Notes: generated from the sequence alone by a model not told the origin. 64,000 nt of DNA from Chryseotalea sp. WA131a (GCA_025370075.1 CP073016.1:2232001-2296000); one strand, 5' to 3'; positions 8,989 through 18,272 are shown, counted from the stretch's first letter. Program-made: numbers and translations.

Positions 8989-9311
8989 CGCTAACGGCTA
9001 CGTGTGGGCGCAGGTTGATAAAAACATTCACATCCCTCCCACGAAATAAATTAACTAAAGAAATTCAAACTTTCCAACAGCAAACCCCACAACTTGCGCC
9101 CACACAATGTTAGGGGCGGTTTCTCGTCTTCCCACGTGCGGGAGGAGCGCACTAGACCGTGGCTTCGTCAGGATGAACGGAGGACGCCAGAAGTCGTGAT
9201 CGTTGATGAGTTTTTTTTCCTGCGAGGCCTGCGGGCCGCGCGGTCGGCCGTGCGGTGGGTTGCCACCTGCACATTTTCAAGAACGATCTTAATTCCCAAA
9301 TCGCCCCTAAC
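8989..9311 (-). mobile_element. Gene-less cassette family B, copy 1
   Basis: attC-like site 8989-9115 with arms GTGTGGGCGCAGGTTG and CAACTTGCGCCCACAC; body 9110-9310 bounded by TTAGGGGCG and CGCCCCTAA. T-tract of 8. It separates the two copies of the 177-aa gene cassette. Confidence 0.8.
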
Positions 9312-9433
9312 GTTTGTGTTTGCGCAATGGTGCGGTTTCGAAGCCGCGTCCTGTCCCCGACACCAAACGTGGAACGAAGATATAAACTTTGGGCTACACG
9401 TCAACGCACCATTGCGCAAACATTTTGTTAGCG
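9305..9433 (-). repeat. attC-like site of the 177-aa DUF3592-like cassette, copy 2
   Basis: Same sequence as the site at 8249 by eye from the R box onward. Confidence 0.88.
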
Positions 9434-9448
9434 GCCTGTGCGTTTCTG

Positions 9449-9982
9449 TCAACCGTTAACTTTATTAATTATACGATAATACTTTCTGTTCAAAATCAAG
9501 AACACAATCAAGATTACAGTCCCAATTGTTAAACAAATTAGTCCCAGTTTCATTCTTCCATTCCAGATTGTCCTCGGCATGATGTCATAGATAACTTTCC
9601 CGTCCCTTACAATCTCTTTAACTACTTGGTTAACCGGTTCGTCCTTTGTCGCCCAATTCTCCTCAAACGTCACTCGTATTGAGTCCCCGACCTTCAGTCC
9701 TCTAAAGTTATCGTCAAGAATCGGAATTAACTTTTCATTTGTTCCAACGCCTAAAAACTGGTGATGATTAGTCAGACCGAAATAGTAAACATTACTGTAT
9801 CCACCACGAACGCCTTTGACTTTTGTGTTCCCTTCTTCTGTAACACGTCCGCTAATCACTTTGAAATCCTTTCTCGTTTTGAAGGAGTCCTTGATTAGAG
9901 AATATGCAAAGAAATAGAACATCACAAAAAGCATTACAATCAGCCATCTTGCAATCTTATATCCTTGAGGGTCAAAATTCAT
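9449..9982 (-). CDS. DUF3592-like membrane protein, copy 2
   Basis: Translation identical over 177 aa to the gene at 8393-8926, and the surrounding DNA (9305-10051 against 8249-8995) also appears identical, so this is a recent whole-cassette duplication with a family B cassette between the copies. Which one is expressed cannot be told. Confidence 0.75.
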   Translation of the reverse strand: MNFDPQGYKIARWLIVMLFVMFYFFAYSLIKDSFKTRKDFKVISGRVTEEGNTKVKGVRGGYSNVYYFGLTNHHQFLGVGTNEKLIPILDDNFRGLKVGDSIRVTFEENWATKDEPVNQVVKEIVRDGKVIYDIMPRTIWNGRMKLGLICLTIGTVILIVFLILNRKYYRIINKVNG

Positions 9983-10044
9983 CTCTATGAATGTCCGTGG
10001 TTAAAGTTCTTAATAGTTAACTCTGGTCTGTCCAAACGCATGGC

Positions 10045-10409
10045 CGCTAACGGCCAAGTTTGTGACGGCTGCGGTCTTCGGAGCGCGTCCCTGTCGCACG
10101 TGGCAGAGCGAAATTAAGAAAAACAAACCGAATAACCGCACCGCCCCCGCAGCTGGCATAAACTTTTTGTTATGCGAACAGCCCCAGAAACTTTTCAAGG
10201 GCCGAAAAACCATCCAACGTTGCGGGTGCGCCTGTGTCCCTGTCCCGGAGCGGTGAAGCGTGGCGCGGTGAAGAAATTGTCGACCGCGTCACCGTCCCCA
10301 CGCAATGCTGAACCAATTTGAAAAGCTGCAAAACAAATAAGCAAAGGCGCGGGATGAATTTCATTTTGCGGTTTCAAAATCCTGTGCGTTCGCGGGGCTT
10401 GCGTATAAC
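10045..10409 (-). mobile_element. Gene-less cassette family A, copy 5
   Basis: attC-like site 10045-10175 of the GGCCAAG subtype. The right end reads GCGTATAAC instead of GCGCATAAC. Confidence 0.8.
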
Positions 10410-10767
10410 GGCTAAGTTTGTGACGGCTGCGGTCTTCGGAGCGCGTCCCTGTCGCACATGGCAGAGCTAAATTAAGAAAAACAAACCGAATAACCGCAAC
10501 GACCCCGCAGCTGGCATAAACTTTTTGTTATGCGAACAGCCCCAGAAACTATTCAGGGGCCGAAAAACCGTCCAACGTGGCGGGTGCGCCTGCGTCCCTG
10601 TCCCGGAGCGGTGAAGCGTGGCGCGGTGAAGAAATTGTCGACCGCGTCACCGTCCCCACGCAATGGTGAACCAATTTGAAAAGCTGCAAAACAAATAAGC
10701 AAAGGCGCGGGATGAATTTTGTTTTGCGGTCTCAAAATCCTGCGCGTTCGCGGGGCTTGCGCATAAC
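10403..10767 (-). mobile_element. Gene-less cassette family A, copy 6
   Basis: attC-like site 10403-10533. It shares the rare variants CGCACATGGCAG and GAAACTATTCAGG with the copy at 37636, 27 kb away, so the two look like recent duplicates. Confidence 0.8.
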
Positions 10768-10889
10768 GTAAATATTTGCGATCGGGCGGGATTTTGAAAC
10801 TGCGTCCTGTCCCCAGCACCAAACGGAATAAAGATAACAAAACTTTGAACTACACGTCAACCCCGCCTGGCGCAAATATATTGTTATGC
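10761..10889 (-). repeat. attC-like site of the 177-aa unknown cassette
   Basis: Arms AATATTTGCGATCGGGCGGG and CCCGCCTGGCGCAAATATATT, with one extra (probably bulged) A on the left arm. Right R box GTTATGC. Confidence 0.85.
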
Positions 10890-10894
10890 GTAGT

Positions 10895-11428
10895 TTATTT
10901 GAAAATATTTTTTAGTCTGTCCCAAAATGTGTTTTTAGTCTGAGTGCTTGTTAGTTTTGGTTTAACAGGTTCTTGGTGATTCGCATTTCTGTTGCTTTGC
11001 TTTTTAAGTTCTGCAAGAAACTGTGGTGTGTCGGCAAGTAACATTTCTCTTGAATATTTTATTTGGTCGTCCATGTAGTAAACCAAGGCATTACAATGGT
11101 CGATCAGGACAATTGAAATAAGTCCGATACAAGCACCTGCTGCAAAGTCAGCGCCCCAAACAAACGATATTGCAGTGTCTTGGTTTGTTATGTCTGGTTT
11201 AATCCAATCTGCTTCGTGGTCGGCTATTACGTTGTCTGCAAGGTCAACATAGGTTTCAAAATATGTTTTATGTCCGTCAATACTACATTCAAGTCCGTCT
11301 AGGTCTATTTGCTTTTCGAGTCCACTCCATATTTTGAACTCATACCCAAGTTTTTGGATAGTGTCTTGGATTTGTCCGTTTGTCGGTAAGTCTGCTTTTC
11401 TTACAAAAGCTATTTGTGTCATTGACAT
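10895..11428 (-). CDS. Conserved hypothetical protein (possible immunity-type)
   Basis: A 177-aa soluble protein, no signal peptide. Features are a mixed alpha/beta N-terminal half with many Asp/Glu residues (FETYVDLADNVIADHEADW), a hydrophobic Ala/Gly-rich stretch at about residues 92-112, and a basic C-terminal tail. I do not recognise the family. The stop lies 5 nt from its attC. Size, acidity and the neighbouring Imm63-like gene make a toxin-immunity role possible, but this is only a contextual guess. Confidence 0.6.
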   Translation of the reverse strand: MSMTQIAFVRKADLPTNGQIQDTIQKLGYEFKIWSGLEKQIDLDGLECSIDGHKTYFETYVDLADNVIADHEADWIKPDITNQDTAISFVWGADFAAGACIGLISIVLIDHCNALVYYMDDQIKYSREMLLADTPQFLAELKKQSNRNANHQEPVKPKLTSTQTKNTFWDRLKNIFK

Positions 11429-11450
11429 AGTTGGTCTTTTTTTAAATTAC

Positions 11451-11579
11451 GCATAACGTAAATATTTGCGATCGGGCGGGAATTTGGAACTGCGTCCTGT
11501 CCACGACACCAAACGCAATAAAGATAACAAAACTTTGAACCACACGTCAACCCCGCCTGGCGCAAATATATTGTTGTGG
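11451..11579 (-). repeat. attC-like site of the Imm63-like cassette
   Basis: Same arm family as the site at 10761 (AAATATTTGCGATCGGGCGGG). Right R box GTTGTGG. Confidence 0.85.
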
Positions 11580-11596
11580 GTCGTTCGCGTCCACCG

Positions 11597-12004
11597 TTAA
11601 CTTGTCAACGGTTGAAATTTTAATATTCTTTGAAGCTTATTGTTAATTCGTTGTCCAAAGTCGGCATTAATCGTTGTCATTAAGTCTACCTGCTTTGCAA
11701 AAAGTTGAAGTCGAAAGTCCTCGTTTTCTTTTCTATTCTGAACCTCCCACTTTGTTGCCATCTCAAATGTCAAATTGTCGAATACCTCGTAAAGGAGTTC
11801 GTCAATGTCAAACGGCATTTTTCTAAATATTTCTTCTCCTCGCTCTCGGCATACATAATTGTAGCCATGTCCGTCAAGTTCGATAAAGGGTTTTGCAAAG
11901 TCGTTCGAGTGGTTGATTTCCGGAAGCAATTCAATGTCCCCGTTTACTTTCCTTAACTTGGTCACAAGCCTCTTTTGTAAGTCGTCAGGATTTAATGTCG
12001 GCAT
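11597..12004 (-). CDS. Imm63-like immunity protein
   Basis: A 135-aa soluble protein. The central pattern GYNYVCRERGEE (residues 47-58), then LLYEVFDNLTFEMATKWE, then RLQLFAKQVDLM matches my memory of the Imm63 family (Y-x-YV-x2-ERG, F-x-D-x-TF, LF-x-KQ), proteins that protect bacteria from cognate polymorphic toxins. No toxin gene is adjacent, which is typical for orphan immunity genes in accessory DNA. Cassette ends TTGTGGGTCGTTCGCG and CGAATGACCCACAA complement each other. Assignment rests on motif recall, not on a search. Confidence 0.6.
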   Translation of the reverse strand: MPTLNPDDLQKRLVTKLRKVNGDIELLPEINHSNDFAKPFIELDGHGYNYVCRERGEEIFRKMPFDIDELLYEVFDNLTFEMATKWEVQNRKENEDFRLQLFAKQVDLMTTINADFGQRINNKLQRILKFQPLTS

Positions 12005-12029
12005 AGTCTAATTTGTCCAAGCGAATGAC

Positions 12030-12545
12030 CCACAACGATGAGGGTTGCCGAAGGTGGGATTAAAAACTTCGCTCTTTCCCCATAAGATAAAATTAATAGA
12101 AAGAGGAACGTTTTCCTAACGCACTTAGCCCCACTTTCGGCAACCCTATGTTGGGCGGTGTTGCAATTTCGAGTTCGCCTTTTATGGCCAAGTCATTGCG
12201 TATAAAAGAAAATTATGCGCACGTTACTTGGACTGCCGAAGTTCATTTCCCTGTTATTTACCCCCTTTTAACACGGCACACTTCGGCACGTTAGCCGTAA
12301 TTAAACGTTTGTAATCGTTTGACATCTGGATACTGTCAAACCAAACGATTAACTTCGTCCCCAAGTCTTTGAAAGCGGGGTCACCCGTTTGAAAGTGCGA
12401 ACTTTCACGGTCTCACCGCAAAGACTTGAAAAGAAATCCTAACGTCTTTCTTCCAACGTGCCTTCAGCGACTTTGTAAATAAATAGGGAAAACAGAACTT
12501 TGTAAAAGGCGATCTCTGAAATTCGCACTCGCAATATAGCCCAAC
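12030..12545 (-). mobile_element. Gene-less cassette family C, copy 1 (structured)
   Basis: attC-like site 12030-12156 with arms GGGTTGCCGAAGGTGGG and CCCCACTTTCGGCAACCC. The 390-bp body holds several nested inverted repeats: TGCCGAAGT 12234 with ACTTCGGCA 12280, AATCGTTT 12313 with AAACGATT 12343, CAAGTCTTTG 12362 with CAAAGACTTG 12419, and GAAAGT 12391 with ACTTTC 12401. No ORF. Candidate structured RNA. Confidence 0.75.
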
Positions 12546-12668
12546 GTGAGTATTTGCGTTCGAGCGGGGCTTCCGAAGCCACGTGCTGTCCCCGACACCG
12601 AACGCATTAAAGATACGAAAACGTTGGATTACGCGGCAACCCCGCTTGACGCAAATACATTGTTATGG
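12539..12668 (-). repeat. attC-like site of the 141-aa membrane protein cassette
   Basis: Arms GAGTATTTGCGTTCGAGCGGGG and CCCCGCTTGACGCAAATAC. Right R box GTTATGG. Confidence 0.85.
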
Positions 12669-12809
12669 CCAGTTTGCCACCAAGCCTATATCAAAGTCGA
12701 CCGAATAAGAGTCGACTGTTGAAAGGAAAAACTGTCCACGCTTGCCTGTCCGCAAGACTGTAGGAAAACAAAAATATGTGCCGTGTAACGAATGCACGTT
12801 AACTTGTAT

Positions 12810-13235
12810 CTATTCCGAGTCCCTGGTCAAAATTAGAATCGAACCTAATAGTGTTCCAATCAATGGTAGTACAATCGCGAAGAAATCAGTCAACACATTG
12901 GAAAGCTTAAAAGTAAGATTATTCGTAACAATTAAGTAAAGTCCAAAAAGTCCACCAGATATGCCTGCTATACTTACTAGTAGAAATTTTAGAAATTCCT
13001 TTTGTCTACCGTTTTGTTTCAAAAATTTATATCCATCAAAACAAACTCCAGTCAATAGTCCGATGTAACAGCCGATCAAAGCATTCATAATTGATCCGAA
13101 GAGGTCTGAATACACTCCGCTTATTACCGATACGATGTAGTCACAAATTAGTCCAACAATTCCTCCAAGGAGGGAAAAACCAAGTCCCGTAAAGACTTGT
13201 CCAGCAACCACTCCAAATTTCTTATAATTGTTCAT
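12810..13235 (-). CDS. Small polytopic membrane protein, glycine-rich
   Basis: A 141-aa protein with about four membrane helices (residues 9-36, 45-66, 83-105 and 112-136), rich in Gly and Leu (LLGGIVGLI, GISGGLFGLY). Resembles small integral membrane proteins without assigned function. The stop is 142 nt from the attC, longer than usual in this array; the gap (12669-12809) has no other gene. The cassette ends TTATGGCCAGTTTGC and GCAAATTGGCCATAA are shared with the gene-less D family. Confidence 0.65.
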   Translation of the reverse strand: MNNYKKFGVVAGQVFTGLGFSLLGGIVGLICDYIVSVISGVYSDLFGSIMNALIGCYIGLLTGVCFDGYKFLKQNGRQKEFLKFLLVSIAGISGGLFGLYLIVTNNLTFKLSNVLTDFFAIVLPLIGTLLGSILILTRDSE

Positions 13236-13321
13236 GAATAGTCTGTCAATTGCATGCGCTAAAACCGCATTTCTTTTCGTTCGGCAGTAAAGTATTTAAT
13301 GAAACCCTGTCCGCAAATTGG

Positions 13322-13450
13322 CCATAACGTGAGTATTTGCGTTCGAGCGGGGCTTCCGAAGCCGCGCGGTGTCCCCGACACCGAACGCATTAAAGATACG
13401 AAACGTTGGATTACGCGTCAACCCCGCTTGACGCAAATACATTGTTGTGT
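13322..13450 (-). repeat. attC-like site of the esterase cassette
   Basis: Same arm family as 12539. Right R box GTTGTGT. Confidence 0.85.
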
Positions 13451-13461
13451 GTAGTAATGTG

Positions 13462-14916
13462 TTACTCAATCTTTGTCATTATTACTCTTTGTACATTAGT
13501 AAAAGAATAGTTTGTAATTGCTTTGACTTCATTCGATTCCTTACCCGATGTTACCTCAAAGATTAATTTATCATCCAGTAATTGGGTAGTCGCAGTTAGC
13601 CAGATATCATTAACTTTAAACAAGCTATAGAGTTTATTATTAACATTGTACTCAATCAATTCTACACCGTCACCTTCATCAAGTTTATATCGACCTTTAT
13701 CTAAATCGTCAATAACTAATTTATAGTCTTTAATCATAGGTGTAGTAGCTGATAAATACTCGGTTTTCCAGGTGTAAATACCTTTAACATTTGTTTTAGC
13801 GGCTGTAAACCTAACTTTTACGCTATCACGTAATGTGTTGTAGCTGTAAATTTTCATTGTACCTTCCCAAGTACCTAAGCATTTTTCGGGAAAAATTGAA
13901 GGTGCTTTTGTTTCCTGAACCATCCCCAATCTTTTATCAAAATCAGCAAGCAATCTTGAATTTGGAAACATACTTTTCCCCCATTCCATAAAATCTTTTG
14001 CAGTGGAATAATCCTTAGCCCAGAAATGATTTGAAATATGCCCAAGCAAATCTTCCTCAGAAAGTGTATAATTGTCACGTTCTTTTAAAGAGGTATAATA
14101 TTCTTTACATCTATTCAAATTATTGTATTGATAAGCAAACCACTTGTTAAACCCATTGATAACTGCTTTTGGATAAATTGTGGTATGCGTCTCTGACGGA
14201 AAATATTCATACTCAAAATGAATTACTTTATTAGTTTTTTCTGAATTAAAAAATTCCCTTGTCCTGTTAATTGATTTTTCCCAATCTGTAGCCGATTCAT
14301 TTCCCTTTGCCATATAATAGAAGAGTTCTCTTTTAACTTTACCGGGGTCGAATTTTTGGAGACTGTCTACCATTTGCATTTTATCATAACGCATATGGGG
14401 TGAAATAGCAATATATCCATTAAACAAGGTAGGGTCTTTAACCATACAATATGTTATAAACACACCACCATTAGAATGACCTACTGCGAGGCGGGTGGGT
14501 AAAGTTTTGTAATTTTTATCTACGTAGATGAAAATATCGTTTTTAAGAAATTTCATAAAATCGTTTGCCCTGCCTTTATTATCCCGCATCATTTTGGCTG
14601 TTTCATCGTGTATATAGGTAGGTAAAAAATCATCATCTCGTTCTTTAGAAATTACTCCAACAACAATCATGGGCACCGCACTATTCAAAAAAGTCAAGCT
14701 AGAGTGTACATAGTCAAAATATTGTCGCGCTTGTGAGTCAAAAACATATACGACCTCATATTTTTTGTGAGGATATTCTTCATACAACCTTGGTGTATAA
14801 ATCATAATTTCTCGACCTCCATAAATTTTTGACTCTATGTTTACCGTTTCAATTTTTTGAGCAAAACAGTAAAATGAAGTTATTAAAAACACAAACATGA
14901 AGGTTATATTTTTCAT
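13462..14916 (-). CDS. Secreted esterase (esterase D/IroE-like) with C-terminal beta domain
   Basis: A 484-aa protein from the ATG at 14916, chosen because it opens a clear signal peptide (residues 1-20, ending in CFAQ). Residues ~22-290 are a PF00756-type alpha/beta hydrolase: strand VVYVFDSQ (56-62), nucleophile GHSNGG with Ser148, and a likely His in ETHTT near 250. The last ~140 residues (from GTWEGTMKIY) form a beta-rich domain. Base composition differs from neighbours: AT-richer and poor in GTCC. Probably a periplasmic or secreted ester hydrolase; substrate unknown. Confidence 0.8.
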   Translation of the reverse strand: MKNITFMFVFLITSFYCFAQKIETVNIESKIYGGREIMIYTPRLYEEYPHKKYEVVYVFDSQARQYFDYVHSSLTFLNSAVPMIVVGVISKERDDDFLPTYIHDETAKMMRDNKGRANDFMKFLKNDIFIYVDKNYKTLPTRLAVGHSNGGVFITYCMVKDPTLFNGYIAISPHMRYDKMQMVDSLQKFDPGKVKRELFYYMAKGNESATDWEKSINRTREFFNSEKTNKVIHFEYEYFPSETHTTIYPKAVINGFNKWFAYQYNNLNRCKEYYTSLKERDNYTLSEEDLLGHISNHFWAKDYSTAKDFMEWGKSMFPNSRLLADFDKRLGMVQETKAPSIFPEKCLGTWEGTMKIYSYNTLRDSVKVRFTAAKTNVKGIYTWKTEYLSATTPMIKDYKLVIDDLDKGRYKLDEGDGVELIEYNVNNKLYSLFKVNDIWLTATTQLLDDKLIFEVTSGKESNEVKAITNYSFTNVQRVIMTKIE

Positions 14917-14939
14917 TTGATTGAGATTTTGATTGTTAC

Positions 14940-15069
14940 ACACAACGTTTGTGTTTCTGCAGTGGTGCCTTTTCGAAGCCCCGTCCTGTCCCACGAAACA
15001 AAACGTTGAACGAAGATAAAACTTTAAACCAACCCGTCACGGCACCATTGCAGAAACATTTTGTTGGGC
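14940..15069 (-). repeat. attC-like site of the Fic cassette
   Basis: Arms TGTTTCTGCAGTGGTGCC and GGCACCATTGCAGAAACA. Right R box GTTGGGC, on full consensus. Confidence 0.87.
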
Positions 15070-15099
15070 GTTCGTGCTTTTTAGCACAATCTTAATCAG

Positions 15100-16461
15100 T
15101 TACTTTAGTCCAAGCATATGCTCAAAAATCTCGTTAAAGAATTCACGAACCGTGTCACTAAGTTTTGGATTAACAATCTCTCCTTCATAGGTGGCTGTCT
15201 GTTGATACCTTACAACAATTTCGTTGTTATCATTTATATAAAACGATCTTAATTTTATTTTCTTTGACCAAGCAAACTTATGGATATAAACAAAATCCTT
15301 ACTGTCGGCATCATAATAATTCAATGTCATAGGGATTACATTAGGAGTCCTGTCAAAAAGTCCAGAATGTCGGTATAGCCTAAACATGAATGTTGCAATT
15401 ATTTTGTCGTCATCAAGATTATGAAACCGAATGGAGAAAACGTTAGTCCCCGCTGCAACCCCAGTCTCCTCAAGTTGCTGATATTTCTCAAATGTTATTG
15501 ATGGATACTCATAATAAGTCAGGTTATAACTTTCCAAGTTGTCATTAAGGACTGAAACAGCTTGTTTGAATTCGAGCTTAATCTGGTTAATTCTATTATA
15601 CCAAATCTCAAATTCTCCTTTTGCTTTTATCAAGCGAGATTGAAAGTCCTTTTGTCCAATTTTCTTAGCCCATTCTGTCAGTCGAAGTGATTCGTCTCTT
15701 ACACGTATGTATTCAGCAAATAACTCATTGCAATTTGAAGCCACAACGTCAATTATCGGCTCATAATTACCACCGTCAGCATCTGAAAGCGACTTATAAT
15801 ATTCTGGTCTTTCAGTTCTTTTTATGTTACAAATTGGGTAACCTTTTTTAAGAAGTAGGAGATTGAGTATTATTCTTGCTGTTCTGCCGTTTCCGTCAGC
15901 GAAAGGGTGAATTTTGACAAACTCGTGATGAGCTATTGCGCTTACGATTATTGGATTTGTCTCCTTATTCTCTCTAACCCATTCAATCAATTCCATCATT
16001 TTGATTGGAACTTCAAATGGTTCTGGTGGTCTATGGTCTGAACCAGTAATAATTACACCAATATTTCTGTATTCTCCAGGTCTTAGAGACTCATCACTTC
16101 CTACAATCAATTTGTGAATTTGTCTAACATAACTCTCTGTCAGCTCTACATTTGCTTGCGCTAACTCGTAAAGAAAATCAAATGCTATTCCTAAATTTTT
16201 TACCTCTATGCTGTCTTGAATTGGCTTGTCAGAAATATCAATACCTTCTTTTAGAACAATAGCCGTCTCCTGCAATGTGAGTCTATTCCCTTCAATGCCA
16301 GCGCTATGGAAAATATGGTGAGTTCGGAAATGCTCTCTTAGTTTTTCAAGTGCCACTTTGTCAAGAGGTCCACTATTGCGAAATTCTTGAACGTCCGTGT
16401 CCAGATTTTTGATTTTCTGTAAAAGGTCTGGCGAGATTAATTCTTTGTCTATTTGTATCAT
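15100..16461 (-). CDS. Fic domain protein (AMPylase), class II
   Basis: A 453-aa protein. The catalytic loop HPFADGNGRTAR is at residues 185-196 (known role: His185 activates the target hydroxyl, the Gly-Asn-Gly-Arg loop binds ATP phosphates). The N-terminal helix carries SAGIEGN at residues 53-59, the (S/T)xxxE(G/N) inhibitory motif that marks class II autoinhibited Fic enzymes. A DUF4172-free N-terminus and a ~200-aa C-terminal winged-helix/beta region follow. Fic proteins transfer AMP (or related groups) to hydroxyl side chains of target proteins, often as toxins. No separate FicA-type antitoxin is needed for class II. Sole gene of cassette 15064-16548 with ends TTGGGCGTTCGTGC and GCATGACGCCCAA. 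Confidence 0.92.
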   Translation of the reverse strand: MIQIDKELISPDLLQKIKNLDTDVQEFRNSGPLDKVALEKLREHFRTHHIFHSAGIEGNRLTLQETAIVLKEGIDISDKPIQDSIEVKNLGIAFDFLYELAQANVELTESYVRQIHKLIVGSDESLRPGEYRNIGVIITGSDHRPPEPFEVPIKMMELIEWVRENKETNPIIVSAIAHHEFVKIHPFADGNGRTARIILNLLLLKKGYPICNIKRTERPEYYKSLSDADGGNYEPIIDVVASNCNELFAEYIRVRDESLRLTEWAKKIGQKDFQSRLIKAKGEFEIWYNRINQIKLEFKQAVSVLNDNLESYNLTYYEYPSITFEKYQQLEETGVAAGTNVFSIRFHNLDDDKIIATFMFRLYRHSGLFDRTPNVIPMTLNYYDADSKDFVYIHKFAWSKKIKLRSFYINDNNEIVVRYQQTATYEGEIVNPKLSDTVREFFNEIFEHMLGLK

Positions 16462-16542
16462 TCACTATGCTTATTATTCAGGACACAATTTACTCAATTT
16501 ATCTGTTCTTTCGTTAGCCGGAATTTTCAATAAAAGCATGAC

Positions 16543-16671
16543 GCCCAACGTTTGTGTTTGCGCAGTGGTGCGGTCTCGAAGCCGCGTCCTGTCCCAGACA
16601 CCAAACGTGGAACGAAGATATAAACTTTGGGCTACACCTCACCGCACCATTGCGCAAACATTTTGTTGGCG
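16543..16671 (-). repeat. attC-like site of the DUF4304 cassette
   Basis: Arms TGTTTGCGCAGTGGTGCGG and CCGCACCATTGCGCAAACA. Right R box GTTGGCG. Confidence 0.87.
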
Positions 16672-16690
16672 GTTCGTGCTTTCTTCACGA

Positions 16691-17386
16691 TTATTTTAAT
16701 TGAATTCCAAGTCCCTTTGACAATTCAAATACATACTCTTTGTGTCCCTTGTGGTTGATGCTGTCATAGTAATCCTGAATTAGTTGTCTGCCTTTTTCTT
16801 TGTCGGTCTGCAATACAATAAGGGCCACATCAAGTTTGGCTCTTGGTGCATGAGTCTCGTCAGTCCCCCAAATTTTGCAAATCTTTTCTCGTGTGTCAAA
16901 AGTGTCAAGCCAATTCAGTCCTTTATTATTTAGTCCTTCTATAATTTCACTTGCACTCTCTTTAGTATTCAATGAGATTGTCCACCAAAAATCCTTACCC
17001 ATTGTCAAGTGGGGAAGTCGTTGTCTGATTTGGCAATTGTATTCGTGGTAAAAGTCAGTCGGTTTATTATGGATGTCCAGTTCGTAAAGTTCTTTAACTA
17101 ATACTCCAAGGTTAATGGTAAACTTTCCGTAGTAATTCTCCCTAAATCCTGGGATTACATACTTGTCACCGAATTCGTATCTACCACTCTGCAAGTTTAT
17201 CACTTGATAGATACCATTTTCAGTTTGTCGGTTGAACGTTCGTCCCTTCTTTTTAAAACCTAATGGTTTTAGGAATGAAAAAATATCCGCTTGAATCAAG
17301 TCCAAGTTTTTTTTCATTTCTTCCTTGTCCAAGATTTCGGGTTTCTTCTCAGTCCGTCTGTTCATTATTAAATCAAAAAGTCCCAA
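16691..17386 (-). CDS. DUF4304 domain protein
   Basis: A 231-aa soluble protein. The segment FLKPLGFKKKGRTFNR (about residues 38-53), followed by QVINLQSGRYEFG and FTINLGV, is the hallmark of DUF4304. The family is common beside polymorphic toxins and in accessory islands, and its biochemical role is not established. The stop lies 19 nt from the attC. Ends TTGGCGGTTCGTGC and GCATGACCGCCAA pair. Confidence 0.8.
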   Translation of the reverse strand: MGLFDLIMNRRTEKKPEILDKEEMKKNLDLIQADIFSFLKPLGFKKKGRTFNRQTENGIYQVINLQSGRYEFGDKYVIPGFRENYYGKFTINLGVLVKELYELDIHNKPTDFYHEYNCQIRQRLPHLTMGKDFWWTISLNTKESASEIIEGLNNKGLNWLDTFDTREKICKIWGTDETHAPRAKLDVALIVLQTDKEKGRQLIQDYYDSINHKGHKEYVFELSKGLGIQLK

Positions 17387-17420
17387 GTTAATTGAAGTCT
17401 AATTTGTCCGGAAAGCATGA

Positions 17421-17786
17421 CCGCCAACGGCTAAGTTTGTGACGGCTGCGGTCTTCGGAGCGCGTCCCTGTCGCACGTGGCAGAGCTAAATTAAGAAAAA
17501 CAAACCGAATAACCGCAACGACCCCGCAGCTGGCATAAACTTTTTGTTATGCGAACAGCCCCAGAAACTTTTCAGGGGCCGAAAAACCGTCCAACGTGCC
17601 GGGTGCGCCTACGTCCCTGTCCCGGAGCGGTGAAGCGTGGCGCGGTGAAGAAATTGTCGACCGCGTCACCGTCCCCACGCAATGCTGAACCAATTTGAAA
17701 AGCTGCAAAACAAATAAGCAAAGGCGCGGGATGAATTTCATTTTGCGGTTTCAAAATCCTGCGCGTTCGCGGGGCTTGCGCATAAC
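17421..17786 (-). mobile_element. Gene-less cassette family A, copy 7
   Basis: attC-like site 17421-17552; body with the CGTGCCGGGTGC subtype and an intact 64-codon minus frame. Confidence 0.8.
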
Positions 17787-17911
17787 GTTTGTGTATGAAA
17801 CGTGGCTGGGTTTTCGAAGTGCTGTCCTGTCCCACGTGACCAAACATAATTGGAAAACTAAACTACAAATTTACACTGAATCCCAGCCATGTTTTATACA
17901 CTTTGTTAGCA
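17780..17911 (-). repeat. attC-like site of the 6-kb cassette
   Basis: Unusual arms TGTGTATGAAACGTGGCTGGG and CCCAGCCATGTTTTATACA. Right R box GTTAGCA. The matching end for cassette 17906-23953 is TGTTGCTAAC at 23944. Confidence 0.8.
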
Positions 17912-18059
17912 ACAGTGCCCTTCTTTCTCTCTGGTTGTAAGTCAGTCTGTACGTTGTCGTTAAGGTGTCATGGAATAGAATTGATTGTCTGGGTACATGA
18001 TTGTCCGTGGTGTGTTTGATTCTCTTTTGTCCACTGGTCACTCTATATATAGTGTACTT

Positions 18060-18240
18060 GCGCGGGGGGGCAACCTTGGAGAATGTTTCGGTTTACTCTT
18101 ACTACTCTGTCAAATATTGGTGCGGTGGGGCGGCACTCTTGGCAAAGCTTTGGTCTTGCGGGAGGGATTGTATGGGCTTTGGCAAGTGTGCTCCCTGGGC
18201 GGGCTACATTTTCGGGTTAGATGTTTGTCCGGTTGGGAGT
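18060..18240. repeat. Conserved leader of the 21-bp repeat module, copy 1
   Basis: The segments CAACCTTGGAGAATGTTTCGG, GGCACTCTTGGCAAAGCTTTG and GGCAAGTGTGCTCCCT recur, with drift, at 55155-55310 and 57820-57975. It always lies between a large-cassette attC-like site and an array of 21-bp repeats. No convincing ORF. Confidence 0.65.
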
Positions 18241-18272
18241 TTTAAGTTTTTCCCCGTGGGATATACTTTGAT

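Noticed and set aside
9094..9459. Plus-strand frame MRPHNVRGGFSSSHVREERT... repeated in all family B cassettes
   Set aside because: It starts inside the attC-like site, changes frame with the 7T/8T tract, and ends in whatever cassette follows. Not a conserved protein.
8989..10051. Insertion sequence or transposon with terminal inverted repeats
   Set aside because: Palindromes flank every unit, no transposase ORF exists in any of them, and no target-site duplication is seen.
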